In this document: piece by piece, positions 46,291-57,800 of the stretch
Layout: each line of letters starts with the position of its first letter
Position numbering within the stretch: the first letter of the stretch is position 1
NCBI GenBank assembly: GCA_026119935.1
Contig: JALRMH010000036.1
Span: forward strand, 62,001-126,000
Source of the DNA: Endothia cerciana
Lineage: Eukaryota > Ascomycota > Sordariomycetes > Diaporthales > Cryphonectriaceae
Direction of reading: 5' to 3'
Length of the DNA: 64,000 nt
Position numbers and translations under genes: made by a program
Notes under the pieces: model-generated
Databases searched by the model: none
What the model saw: the letters and a program-made list of their open reading frames with translations, nothing else
What the model was told of the DNA's origin: nothing

Positions 46291-46595
46291 TAGAGCACAG
46301 GCCCCACTAGATACCATGTCCTTGGGGCAGGCCTGCAACCCCCCAGCCCGGTGCCCCATTTCATTCCTGGGTACTCCGTATAGCATCGTCATTCCCCTGA
46401 ATATCCGTTTGGTTTGGGACAACTACATCCTACTAATATTCTCCCTTTCTTTCTGGGCACCGTCAGTCTACAGTTACCCCATCCCCAAGCAGACCTCCCC
46501 ATTCCAGGCCTCTCCGCTCCCGACCCTGACGTCCCCCCCAACCCGCGAGCCTGACTGCGCAGACAAGTCGCTGAGGAGCGAACGGACGAACGACC
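45688..46595. other. Intergenic region upstream of END3
   Basis: About 0.9 kb without a gene. It holds a CA microsatellite at 46255-46288. The last 150 nt before the END3 start are C-rich leader-like sequence. Confidence 0.55.
46255..46288. repeat. (CA)17 microsatellite
   Basis: A perfect CA dinucleotide run, noncoding, about 310 nt upstream of END3. Confidence 0.95.
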
Positions 46596-47926
46596 ATGGC
46601 ACCTCGCATAGAAGCCTCAGAGATCGAGACCTACTGGAACATCTTCTCGGCAAGGACGGGCGGCGGCCAGTACCTGACGGGCGAGCAGGCAGCACCCGTG
46701 CTCAAGAACAGCGGCCTCAAGGACGACCAGCTCGAGCGGGTGTGGGACCTCGCAGACGTCGACAACGATGGGAACCTGGACTTCGAGGAGTTCTGCGTCG
46801 CCATGCGGCTGATATTCGACATACTCAATGGGGTGCGCTGGGCTGGTCACCGTGCCGGAGGCTGATCGAGAATACTGACGACGAGGCTAGGAATACATGG
46901 ACGTGCCAGCCACGCTACCGGACTGGATGGTCCCGGAGTCGAAGGCGCATCTCGTACAGGCCTCCCGCGCCCTGACGGGGAAGGCGGCACAGTACGAGCA
47001 GGTCGACGATGACTCGGACACGCCGGGGCTCAAGGATGGCTTTGACTGGTATATGAGCCCGGCAGACAAGGGGAAGTACGAGCAGATATACCTAGAGAAT
47101 CGGGACATGCGGGGGGAGGTAGCATGTGAGCTTTGACGATCTCCTCTCCTTCCACCTGCAGGGGCAGATCCGGATGCTGACTGGACCGCGCGGAACAACA
47201 GTCGGGTCACTGCAGGACCTCTACGACAGCCTCGACGTGCCGGATACTGACATCCGCTCCGCCTGGAACCTCATCAACCCCTCCGCCGCGAGCTCCATCA
47301 ACAAGGATGCCTGCCTCGCCTTCCTCCACATACTTAACAACCGACACGAGGGGTTCCGGACCCCTCGCACGGTGCCCGCCTCCCTGCGCTCCAGCTTCGA
47401 GCGCAACCAGATCGACTACCAGCTCGACAACCAGCGGACGGCCGCGCAGAGCCGGTGGGCGGTGAAAGCAGACGACGAGACACCGACAGGCCGCAAGGCC
47501 AAGTTCGGCGACCAGTACCTGACGCGGCTGGGGCGCAGCGGTTTCAAGAGCTCGGGGACGGACTTCAGCACCGAGAAGACGGACGACTGGGAGGAGGTGC
47601 GGCTCAAGAAGCAGCTGCAGGATCTGGAGGCCAAGATCGAGAGGCTGGAGAGCTCGGCGGAGATCAGGGCCACGGGGAAGCGGGAGAGCAAGCCCGCGCT
47701 CGTCAAGAGGGAGCTGGGGCAGCTGCTGGACTACAAGCGGAAACAGCTGCGGGATCTCGAGGAGGGCAACGGCAAGGCGAGCGGCGGAGGCGGCCTGAAG
47801 GGCATCCATGACGACCTGCAGACCGTCAAGGAGCAGGTCGAGGGTCTCGAGGCGCATCTGGGCTCGAGAAACCAAGTGCTGGAACAGCTGCGGAGGGAGA
47901 TCGAGGACGAGAAGGCGAGCCGGTGA
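46596..47926 (+). CDS. end3: END3, EH-domain endocytosis adaptor of the Pan1 complex (398 aa)
   Basis: Exons 46596-46832, 46891-47125 and 47202-47926. The second intron runs 47126-47201: a nearer AG at 47160-47161 would break the frame, and the chosen acceptor gives RGEVAFGSLQDLYDSLDVPD, as expected of the family. END3 joins Pan1 and Sla1 at actin patches and is needed for endocytosis and wall formation. Seen: an N-terminal EH domain with one canonical EF-hand loop (DVDNDGNLDFEE, residues 54-65), the linker EYMDVPATLPDWMVPESKAH, a second EH-like region with DVPDTDIRSAWNLINP and FLHILNNRHEG, then a C-terminal coiled coil (about 290-395). The length is normal. It runs tail-to-tail with the glycosyltransferase-like gene; the stops are about 100 nt apart. 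Confidence 0.95.
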
Positions 47927-48030
47927 GCATGAGCCTGGCGGCCCGAGATATTAGGCATAATGCACATTGAAGTGGCCCAGGCCGGATTCTAAAAACGACC
48001 ACGGCCAGCAGCCCCTATAGTGGTTATATT

Positions 48031-49812
48031 CTATGGAAACATGCCGTGCGGAGCCAGGTACTCCACCAAGTCAAGGTGGTTTCTGAGCATGATCCTGCTC
48101 AGGCCATCGTCGTACGCAACAAGGGGCTCGCTCTCCTGGATCGCGTACGGATTCGCCCTGTCCAGCCGACTGTCGCCCTCGATGTAAAAATTTCTCCTAA
48201 ACGCCACGTTCCAGGCAAAGCTGCTCTGTAGGGCCATGTCAGTAACGTCCTTCCCAACAAGAGTCTCGTCAAATCCCCCCCCCCCCACCCCACCGGCGGG
48301 GTACCTAGCGAAGGATCAAAATAAGCCAGGGAGACTTACCATAACAGGTCCGCTGAAATAGGTGCTTCGTGCAAGGACCTCCCAGTCGATCGCCCCATGC
48401 TGGTCCCATGTCATCTCATCCAGAGCCACCCGATCCTCTGGCGCCGTGATCAGGCTATCCTTGCTCACGACCGTGATGTTCGCCTGCTCCATCGCCTTGG
48501 CCGTGAACCGGACGATGTCCTCCTGGTTCCCGCTCGCCACATAGATCACCTTCAGCCCGAGACCACGGCACCGCTCCAGGTGGATGTCCGTCTGGCTGTC
48601 GAACCCACCAAACTGGCTCTCCCAGTTCACGACGGCCGCGTCCGCCTCGGTGCGCAGATGCATCCCGTAGAAGGCGTCCTGGTAGATCTGCCCGCGGGGG
48701 TCGATGGCCGCGGACAGGCCGTGCAGGGCGCGCAGGTTGTATGTGGCCGTGGCGGCGAGGTCGCGGATGCGCGGGTTGATCTTGCAGAGCCGCCCGAGCG
48801 TCATGCGCAGCTGCGGGCTGGTCATCATGTCGTAGGACCACAGCGTCGCGCTCGTGTGGACGAGGTTCAGCTGGGCGGGTTCGTACCCGGGGGGCCCGTC
48901 CGCCAGCCACCCCGCGAAGTGCGCGATGGTCGCGGGGACGCTCTCCTCCGGCCTCTTGTCGGGCCTCGCGCGCTGGACCGCGAAGTCGTGCTCCACGACC
49001 GACTTGTACGGGACGTCCGTGACGTTGCGGTAGAGGGTCATCTGCGGGCAGTGAGCGCCCATGGTCTCCAGGAGCCACACGTCGTCGAACAGATTCCAGA
49101 ACGGCCAGTACCCGTTGCTCTCGTCCATCCAGTCCAGGCTGGAGTCCGTGCGCTTCACGTACGAGGGGAGGACGACGTGGGACGAGCCGGTCCGGATCGC
49201 GAAGTGGAGGAAGTCGAGTATGGTCCCGCGCACGTTGGCGAGGCCGCCGCGGCTGTGTATCATCTGGAGCGCCACGTCCGAGCGCCAGGCGGTCTCTCTG
49301 CACACCTGCGAGAGCCGCGATCCGTTGAACTCGCCGCCGACCTCAGTGGCGAGCCACGCCTCCTTGAAGGTGGGGAGGTCCCATTCCTGCGGAGGTCCCT
49401 CCGCGGGAGAGGCTTCTGTGGGAGCTGCTTGGGGTGTCTGTGTTGGGTGCTCGTTGTTGGGTGTTCCTGTCTGTGTTGGGTGCGCAGCATCCACATCCGT
49501 GTGCGGTCTTGTGGCGTATTCATCCTCCTCCTCATATGGGCCGTTGGGCCCCTCCTGGAGCTTCCACCCGGATCCAGGCCGCCAGGGCTCGACCTCGGCA
49601 TCGTCCCCTCCGCTGGAAGCAAAGAAGTCGCCTGCGGCGGCCTTCAGGCCATGGAGAGATACCGCCGTGTGCTGCTCAAGACCGGTGGCGACTAGCCATA
49701 TGGCGACGGCGAGTATACAACAGCAACCAATCTTGGCCAGAGGCGTCGGCGGGGCCCTCAAGAGCCCGGCCCTCCAGGACCCATCCGGTGTCATCTTCAC
49801 GATCTTTGCCAA
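48031..49812 (-). CDS. O-fucosyltransferase-like type II membrane protein (555 aa)
   Basis: Exons 48340-49812 and 48031-48225, intron 114 nt, phase 0. The acceptor was chosen as CTACAG at 48226-48231 because it follows a perfect CTGAC branch site and keeps the frame (PVM|SSFAWNVAFRR); the nearer CTAG does not. Seen: a short basic N-terminus, one signal anchor (about 27-43, IGCCCILAVAIWLVATG), a Pro/Thr-rich stem, then a luminal domain with SRGGLANVRGTILDFLHFAI, the hallmark FYGMHLRTEADA (about 382-393) and KVIYVASGNQE, closing with the SSFAWNVAFRRNF element. The GxHLRxExD-type motif and the late S-F-[SA]-W motif are features of GDP-fucose O-fucosyltransferase-superfamily proteins common in fungi; the donor sugar and acceptor are unknown. 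Golgi location is inferred. Confidence 0.75.
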
Positions 49813-50404
49813 GAGAGCGTACGACAGTCACGGCTTGAAACGCAGCGCGGCGGTGCTCATGTATCGCTAACGAAGCGCCAGGCATATGAGGATCTCCTCA
49901 ATTAACGCGTCAGGAATTTCCGACTGGTGTTCCGTCGCGCCAGTCGGCACTAGGCGGTGGGTCGCAGAGGCCGAGTAATCTCTCGTCGCGGGATCGATAA
50001 GGCGTAGAAGCATTCCTGTGTATGGACCTCTGGATGAGATAGACTCGGGGTCTGGGCGGCGTCTGAACGCCTCAAGAGGGTACTGCTATACGAACTTCCG
50101 GTGCCGACTGATCCTCCCTTTCCAGCTTGCTCCCGTGCGGCCGCGCCACCAGCATGCAAGGGAGGAGTATGCCGCGTCCGGCTTCCCAGAGATGCCTTCT
50201 TGTTGGGTGAAAGTCGAATATTGTGAGATTTCCTATCACAAATTATTAATTATATATGTTTCCTTGGTATCTCTGCATAGATACAAGTATCCCCCGCGGG
50301 TCCATTGTGCTTCTTGACGTTCACCCATCAGGACGGCTTCCGGACTTCAGCACCAAGATCAACAGAGCGTCGATGCACACCTTGAGGCTCTTCAGACGTG
50401 ACGC
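49813..50404. other. Intergenic region
   Basis: This 592-nt stretch lies between the start of the glycosyltransferase-like gene and the stop of the next minus-strand gene. It becomes AT-rich near 50220-50280. No gene or repeat seen. Confidence 0.55.
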
Positions 50405-51712
50405 CTAGGCCACGCTGCCGTCGATGTAGCCGGGCATCCTCTGGATGCCAAGGGTCCGCCCCTTGGCGAGCCAGACCATCATCGAGAGCATCTTGACTGG
50501 GCCCATCCTCCCAACGCCCCCGCTCCTGCCCACTGAGCAGGCCATGATGTCGACAGGCATAAGCTTGACGGTTGCGGGATTCTTGCCCTGCAGAGTGAGC
50601 TCGACATTGTTCGCGACACCAGCGGCCTGTCACGGTGATCAGCGACAGCTGCACTCCCATGCTTCAGCCCGACACCAGAGACGCGGACTTACCTGTCTCT
50701 GCGTGATCAGAAAGCCGCCCCTCGGACTGCTCACCACGTCCCCGAGCGCCCACACGCCCTTCTCCTCCAGCCCCCTGACCCGGTAAAAGTCATCCGTGAC
50801 AACATAGCCCTTCTCGCCCAGATACTCCCCCCCCAACATCTCCGAGTTGGGCCTCATGCCGGTCGTCGGGAGGTATAGGTCCGCCATGACCGCCTCCCCG
50901 CCCTCGAGGCTCACCTCCGTCTTGCCGTCCGCCAGCTCCTTGGAGCCCGCGACCCTCGCGCCGAGCCTGATCTTGACCTTGAGCTTCTCCAGCGCCGACC
51001 TGGCCGCCCCACCGATACTGTCGCCGTCGAGCAGGGCCGGCCCGCCGCACAGGAGCGTGATCTCTTTCGTCTTGCCGTACTCGAACCCCAGCTCGCCCGC
51101 GACCTCGACGCCCGTGGCCCCGGCCCCGGCGACGACGATGGTGTTGGCGGCCTGCACCCGCCCCCGGGTCCTGTCGAGGCTCGCCACCGTCTCGCCGTAG
51201 CTGTCGAGGATCTTCCAGGGCACGCCGGGGTCCGTGCTCCGGGCCCCGGTGGCGATGACCAGCTGGTCGTAGGCCAGGGTCCGGTCCGACCCCGACGCGG
51301 AGACGAGCACCGTCCTGGAGCCCGGGTCGACCTTGCCGGCGGAGCCGATGACGACCTCGTAGCTCTCCTTGGGGTATCGCTCGAACGCGGCGCTGAGGGG
51401 CTGGAAGAGCTGCTCGTCCTTGATGGTGCCGGGCACGATGGCGCGGACCGAGGCCATGTTCCAGTAGAATTGGGAGCTCTGGTGTCCCGGGGGATGTCAG
51501 TCTCGTGCCGGGGTGGCGCCCTCATGGCAGGGTTTCTCTCTGAGCCACCGGGAGGATCATATATGCCAGGGCCGCCTCACGCTTGCCCTGCGTTCATCAC
51601 GGACCTTTGATACCAGGATGACCCTCACATCCAGGTTCTTGTGCTTGAGGAGGTAGTGCGCGACGTGAAGGCCGGCATACGAGCCCCCCAGGATCACCAC
51701 CGTGTTGGTCAT
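50405..51712 (-). CDS. AIFM2/FSP1-like FAD oxidoreductase (371 aa)
   Basis: Exons 51605-51712, 50693-51478 and 50405-50626, introns 126 and 66 nt, both phase 0. Seen: an FAD-binding start VVILGGSYAGLHVAHYLL (residues 5-22), the element FYWNMASVRAIVPG, the ATG motif VIATGARS, a second Rossmann motif VVAGAGATGVEVAGEL for NAD(P)H, the PTTGMRPNSEM strand and GVWALGDV, closing with a C-terminal region (VDIMACSVGRSGGVGRMG). This is the order in the apoptosis-inducing factor 2/AMID branch of NADH:quinone-type oxidoreductases. In animals the homologue reduces quinones at membranes and suppresses lipid peroxidation; in fungi the role is less clear. No mitochondrial presequence is visible. It lies in the same direction as the glycosyltransferase-like gene but 590 nt away. 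Confidence 0.9.
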
Positions 51713-52594
51713 CGTGTTCGGTCAAATAGTCACTTCTCACACCCGAGATAGGAAGGTCCAGGATGCCGAGATGCTCAAATGTGAAATCTTGAGTCGGCGG
51801 GCGAAGGAAATGAGATGAGATAAGACCAGGCAAGGGGGACGGAGGGCTGTCTCAGCTTTAGGCTTTGAGCAACGGAGGTCGGGTTGGGGAAGTGCTTAAG
51901 GTTGTTGATATTCCGGCCTAGGGTCCGTCGACACTCCGTGTGTACCTGCAGCTTGCCTAGTCTCCATGCCCAGGGTTTTTGGGGGGTGGGCGGGGGGGGG
52001 GGACTTAAAGCGAGGCGGTCTAGTCAATGCCCGGAAGCAAGAGGGCTGGCTCACTCCGAGGTATCGACGGCATAGGGGGTGGTCAGTGCCACAAAGACCG
52101 TGCCCGGGGATAATCAGACGGCCCTGAGACGGCCTCGGTGATATCACCCTTTGGGACGCACGCCGCTGTTCCTCTTGATCCTTCGGCCGCAGGCTGGGGA
52201 GTACGAGATGCCCTCGACTCATCAGGAAACCGCCCGACGAAGGAGTATATCCTCGGTCTCGGTACCGGGGCCCCGCCTGACACCGTATCGTGAGCTCCTC
52301 GACGAGCGCGGCAGAGAAGCTTCAATCACGTCCCCAGGTGCCCCAAGGATCCAGAAACAAGTGACACAAGAGTTCTCACGCGGCACCCTCGCGGCGGCGA
52401 ATCGGAGACTTTGGCTGCCTCTCCCCGGATGTCGATCCCATGGGTCGGCTCGGTCCCGAAATGCAATGCCCACCGCGCCTTACTTATGACCCGGAGCCGC
52501 GGCAGAACATTTCCGCCGACCTGAGCGCACAGGTCGACCTCTAGTTCCTGAGAAGCTTTCTATTTTCACTTTTACGAAACTCAAAAAAATGCGG

Positions 52595-52629
52595 CCTCCT
52601 CCTCCTCCTCCTCCTCCTCCTCCTCCTCC
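52595..52629. repeat. (CCT)n trinucleotide repeat, left
   Basis: About 11 CCT units, noncoding, 60 nt left of the N gap. Confidence 0.95.
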
Positions 52630-52689
52630 GCCAACCACACCCACACCCACCACAACACCAACACCACCACCGAATAAAAACAAAACACA

Positions 52690-52699
52690 NNNNNNNNNN
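52690..52699. other. Assembly gap (10 N)
   Basis: Ten undetermined bases between two CTC repeat arrays. The length is probably nominal, so distances across it are uncertain. Confidence 0.97.
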
Positions 52700-52757
52700 T
52701 TCGACCTCTCGCCCCTGCGAATCGTACTACTCTCCCTAGTACCAAGCATAACAATCT

Positions 52758-52828
52758 TCCTCCTCCTCCTCCTCCTCCTCCTCCTCCTCCTCCTCCTCCT
52801 CCTCCTCCTCCTCCTCCTCCTCCTCCTC
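52758..52828. repeat. (TCC)n trinucleotide repeat, right
   Basis: About 23 TCC units, noncoding, 58 nt right of the N gap. Confidence 0.95.
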
Positions 52829-53142
52829 GTCGTCGATGGACTCTCACCAGGCTTTGGGAATCCGGTCGATGGGCGACACTAAGTGAGGAATCGACTACGG
52901 CCAGCCGACCCAAGTGACGCGGCCGAGGTGCTGTCGGGCTCGGATTCCGAAGGCGCCTGGCCGGGAGGGAGATATCGCTTACAATCGACGAGGCACGCGG
53001 CAGGTTGCCTTGCCGATTTCCTGCAAGCTCGCGTTGCGTCAGTGCGGTTAAGCGACTGCTGCACTTAGCTTCCGGAGAGGGAGGCATCCAGGCAAGAAAG
53101 AAAATGAGGGGGAAAAATAAAATAAAAAATGGAATAAAAGAT

Positions 53143-53190
53143 AAGGAAAAGGAAGGAAGGAAGGAAGGAAAAAAAAAAAAAAAAAAAAAA
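53143..53190. repeat. (GGAA)n followed by A22
   Basis: GGAA tetramers run into 22 consecutive A at 53169-53190. The preceding 40 nt are also A-rich. It resembles the tail of a retroposed sequence, but no coding body was found on its left. Confidence 0.85.
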
Positions 53191-54227
53191 GGGAAAAATA
53201 TTATTGGTTCGTTTCAATAGCGAGATGAGGTTGATGGGTTCTGAGCCGATGAACGTTGATCGGGCACCCATTGTAACCCCGGAGATGCCCGACGGACGCT
53301 CGACGTGTAGGTCGCCGGGCCTCGTGGGCGATTGTTCATTGCTGGCTGCCTCAAGCGAACAGCCAAAGAGAAGGGCCCCAGAGTGGAAATTGCACCGGAA
53401 GCTGGAAGTCACGATCCAAGATTTGACACCCGTGATGAGCACACGGGGAAGATTGGGGGCTTACAAGTTCGAGCGGCGGGCGAGAGAGCCCGGGGCAACA
53501 ACAGACAGCCCTGGGCTTGCAAACCCGTTCAATGATGAAACCCCCCGGACAAATCCAAGAAGTCGTTGGGCACGGGGCTGCGATGATGAGGGGGGATGGG
53601 GCGGCTTCCATCAGGCGGTGGGATGACCTCTGGTGGGTTCAGGACGAACCGCATTCTGCGCATGTTCACTAACTGAAACAGACTTTCACTAGTGTGCATT
53701 GGGTGTGACAAGATGGTGGTCGTGCGACATCGTGGCGAGCGACTGCAGCATCAATACTACCCGACCTGTCCGTGAGTGAAGAGAAGTGTAGCTGCGATCA
53801 ATGATCCATTGTATAGTGTACAGCCTCCAGAAGACTACGCGTGGGCATGGCCCCCCAGCCTCCAGGAGTGATGATATCCGCTACTAAAAGAGGGCTCTGA
53901 AACATTCCGGTATCCAACCCGCCTCCTCGTTAGTCCCCACCCCCTTCCCCGTTGTCCTGGGCTGGCGGGGGTCTAACAGTAATATCATAGGTTTGACAGC
54001 TCCCGGTTAATGCGATTACGCCCGTCTCGTCAGGCCGTTTGGATGAATTCGGAGTCCTCACCCGAGGTGCCCGTAGCGTCAGCTCCTGCTCTTGACGCTC
54101 ACTTCTACCCTCCCGCTCCATCTGGGGAGGCCCCGGACCGCACCTTCGGTGCTTCGCTGAGAAGCCACGGTGAGGCTTCTGCACGAGTGATCTCCCGCGC
54201 TTGAGAGGGGTGGCCCCGGGCTCGCCC

Positions 54228-54861
54228 CTAGTCCCTGACACCCTTAAGACTCTTGTAGAGGAAGACGAAACCCCGCAACTCACCGCTGGGGCTGATGCTG
54301 TAGTCGGGTACAGTGCCGGCGACTTGGTAACTCAGGCGCACAAAGAGGTCCACGGCTGGGGATGCCTCCTCCATCTCGGCCATCTGTGTGAGAACAGTGA
54401 GTACAGGCTCCCTCTAGCTGCTAAGAAGGCGATAAGCTTACCAGGAGTGTCTTCCCCTTGAGGACTGCCTGCGTCTCTATAGCCTTCAATAGGGTTGTTG
54501 CGCCACCCTTGCGGCGGTACTTGGTGCTGAGTATCAGGCTCTCGATAGTGGCCCGGAACGGCGCCGTCTCCAGATGCGGCATCGCCAGCATTGCCACGCC
54601 GACCAGGTTGTCTCCTTGCACCCTCACGCCGGGCTCCGAGCCAACAAGCAGCATCACGATAACTCTTGTGCCGCTGGCGGCCTCTGCGATCCGGTCTTTC
54701 CACCAGGCCAGAAGCTTCTCGTGGTTCAGAGGGGGGAGGAAGGTGCTGATCATCTTGTCGGATGTGATGCATTGCGCCTGGAGCCCAGCCAGCCAGGGCG
54801 TCAGGTGTGCGTGCTCCTTTGCGTTGAAAATTTGCGCCCTTGCGCTACCTGGCCCCGACAT
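54228..54861 (-). CDS. GNAT-family N-acetyltransferase (191 aa)
   Basis: Exons 54442-54861 and 54228-54383, intron 58 nt (CTG|GTAAGC...CACAG), phase 0. Seen: an N-terminal helix pair (WLAGLQAQCITSDKMISTF, WWKDRIAEAASGTRVIVMLLV), the central strand LVGVAMLAMPHL, then AFRATIESLILSTKYRRKGGATTLL, where the KYRRKGGATTLL stretch is the acetyl-CoA pyrophosphate-binding Q/RxxGxG/A loop, and a closing AGTVPDYSISPSGELRGFVFLYKSL typical of fungal GNATs. Small acetyltransferases of this form act on amino groups of small molecules or proteins; the substrate is unknown. It stands alone between two gene-poor regions. Confidence 0.88.
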
Positions 54862-57800
54862 GGTGGGCGGGTGGGCAGAATCTCCGTGACGATGTATGGG
54901 ACAATGTCACAGGCTCTGAAGGAAGAATGGAAGCCTGGTCTCTCGTGACAGTCGAGGGTTGCGGTACTACATGCGCCGAGGGCCCTAGAAGGCTGTCAGA
55001 CACAAATCCTCAGCCCGAAACGATGGGGGAGGAGGGGGGGGGGGGGGAGGACTCAGGACCTGTCGAAGCAGTGAAGGGGCAGATTTCAGTCGAACAACTG
55101 TCAAGTCTGGGGACAACTCGAGAGTGGCTGATGCTGATGTCTGCCTGGGAACCGAAAGGACAGTGCCCGGAGGAATTAATGGAGCAGTGGAGGAAGGGCG
55201 GCCACGACGCTTATATATAGTCTATTACTTGATATAGAGGATGGCGAAACGAGATTGATATTAGAAGCCTCAAGCTAGCGCGTAAGATGCGGATAAGGCG
55301 ACCGTTAAACTGGGTGGGATCGTTACGAAGTCGAGTCCTGCTCGAGATTATACGTACGAATTACTTATGGGAGCATCGCTAGCTTCAAGTCGATGCGCGC
55401 CTGAGGGCAAGGAAGGAGTGGAGCTATCAAATACGACAGGGCGGTCGAGGTCGTAGTGATATTCAGGTACCGCCAGGGGAGGCCACAGGGGACCACAGGG
55501 GGGGCCCACAGGGGGCCCTTGTGTGTAAGTCGCGTGCTATTGCTACATGTATAAGGCTGAAGGTCGTCCTGCAGGTGCTCTGCCAGGCTTATTGGCTGCT
55601 GAAGACGGGTACCCGCCTGGCGGATTCGTGGATCTCAGGTCCCCCACGGTCGCCCCCCCCCTGCCCAGGCGCCGCCGCCGCGACCTTCCAGAAACTTTGT
55701 GGCATCCCGGGACGTTTTTCTCTTCTTCTATTAGATGATTCGCCTCATAAGTCTCGCCTCGTCGCACAAGCCTCTGACATCACCAGCCTGATCCATCCAG
55801 CTATACCTGCCGCCTGCTCCCTGACCAAGTATCGTATCATACCAAAAACTCAAATCTCATCTTTGTCATCTCTCCGTCATCGCCCACGAGCAACGAATCC
55901 CTCGACAGGATACGCGTGCCAAGGGGGCGTCAGACCTGGCCCGGCATCCCAGGGACGTCCCTCCCTCTGACCGGGCGAGAGCCGCCCACCCTCTCGAGCC
56001 CAGTCCTGCCACAGCAGCCTGCCTGCCTTCGTCTCTCCCGTAACCTCTTGTTTCGATCCCTGGGGCCCAGATGCCGCTTCTCCTGACGCCGCACTCGCGC
56101 GGAGCGGGAGGCAAAGTGTGACTATGCAGTCTCCCTCCGGCGGTCACCATCACGGGTCAGGGACTGCGGACGCAGGCAGACTCCAGACAGCGTTGGGCGT
56201 CCGCGCCTCACCATGCCAGCAGCCGGAATTTGTGATTACTCACATCCGAGAAATGAGATGGAAACATGTCTAGCGATCCATATGTAAGACGCAGGGCAAG
56301 CAACGGCCCGTTGCCCCTCCCCCCCACCCTTCCCAAACTTTCCTTCCGGACCAGAGCCGCCTGGTCCTCGACAGATGCGAATCAGCGTCTGAGATCCGGC
56401 TGTCGCTGTTCTCGGCTGCTCTTCGCAGGCCTCTATCGACCCACTAAGGCTGGCATGGGCCTTGGGCGACACTCGAGAGCTATTCGTCGCCCTGTTGGTC
56501 AGACAACCCTTGCCTGGCATCTACACGATCCCCCCCCCCCCAACCGATCATTCCTCTACCCTGGGCATGTCCCTCAGAGGATATTCACAAGTCGTCATCA
56601 CGATGCTGGGGACAATCTGCTTCTACAAGCCCACGCCTCGGGAGAAGGGAGACTGACCAGTGCGGTCAGAGCTGTTCATCCCGTAGCACGTCGATGCCAC
56701 GAATGGCTGAGCGACCTGACACGTCACAGTCCACACCGTCTTGAAAAACAACCCTGCCCTGGATCTCTCACCCTGTCCGCGGTCCCAGCGTCTGAGGAGC
56801 CAAACTCGGACACTGTACCGAAGCCTGGGACCGTCGTCAGCATCGCTTAAACCGGTAGCACCACTCAAGCCACCGGAGAGCTGCAGCTCACAAAAGAATT
56901 TTGCCTTCTCGTCCTGATGATAGCGTTGAACGAGGTTCCAGTGGCCGACCACGCCAAACGGATAATCGCTTGTCCAGCTTAGAAAAGACGAGCCCGTCGC
57001 TTACGGGAAGCTCAGGTCTTCTGTCTGTAACACACACTTTCGCACCATTGACCACGGAAGTCAGCTTGGCAAGAAGATCCTGCTGCCTCAAGTCATGATA
57101 TGATCTCACAAATATGAGCGGGGATGCCCTTACACCGACCCGCATCTGAGTTTCTGGAGGCATAAAGAGCTTCAGATCGTCTTCATCGGCGCCGTCCGTC
57201 ACGTGCGATGCTGGGAGGAGAGACTAAACGGAGTGCCTTCGTCAATGTGGGCGATATGCAGCGACTTGCGTACTCATATGAGGACTTGTAGGACCAAAAG
57301 TACCGGACACTACACCGATGGCGACGTTCTGACGGTGTGCTTCACCGACATGGGCCCTCCAGGGAGATCTGCCCGGCTACGCACGCTTCTCGAATTACCG
57401 ATCGCCATCAGCTTGATGCGAGATTCCAAATGGTGCTCTTATATCGGCTGGGATAGCTGCAGAAGCGACTCCGGCTTCTCGTGCTACTCTGAGAGGGGGA
57501 GTCACAGGGCCAAAGGTTCGGTGGCCAGCGCATCGTCCTTGCAGACGACTTGCAGACCTGCCCAGAATCCTGGAACAGCAGATAGCCGTGACACAGACAT
57601 GAGACGGCCCTGGACTGCCCTGAGAACCTTTTCACGGAACCTTGAATGCGAGGCGATGGACATCTATACAATTTGCAGAGATCTAGCCTGTGTACCATTC
57701 GTCAGCCATCTCTCGACGTACGAACAAAGATGAGATGCCCAAGACAACATGCGGCTGAGGTCTTGTACGAGAGATGACCGAATTTTGGTGTCCGGTTTTG

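Larger units (their letters stand above)
51713..54227. other. 2.5 kb intergenic region with repeats and a sequence gap
   Basis: No supported gene. G11 at 51992-52002. Two CTC arrays flank a short GC/A-rich piece with a ten-N gap, and an A/G-rich stretch ends in 22 A (listed separately). Frames through these repeats (poly-Gly, poly-Glu, poly-Leu translations) are artefacts. Confidence 0.55.

Noticed and set aside
47126..47201. Coding reading through the second END3 intron from 47126
   Set aside because: That frame is not joined to exon 2 in phase; splicing 47125 to 47202 restores the family sequence.
52581..53087. Frames with poly-Gly, poly-Glu or poly-Leu around the N gap
   Set aside because: They are translations of CTC/GAG microsatellites and run through the N bases.
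57203..57733. 176-codon plus-strand frame in the gene-poor right part
   Set aside because: No recognisable motif; the more protein-like signal there is on the opposite strand.
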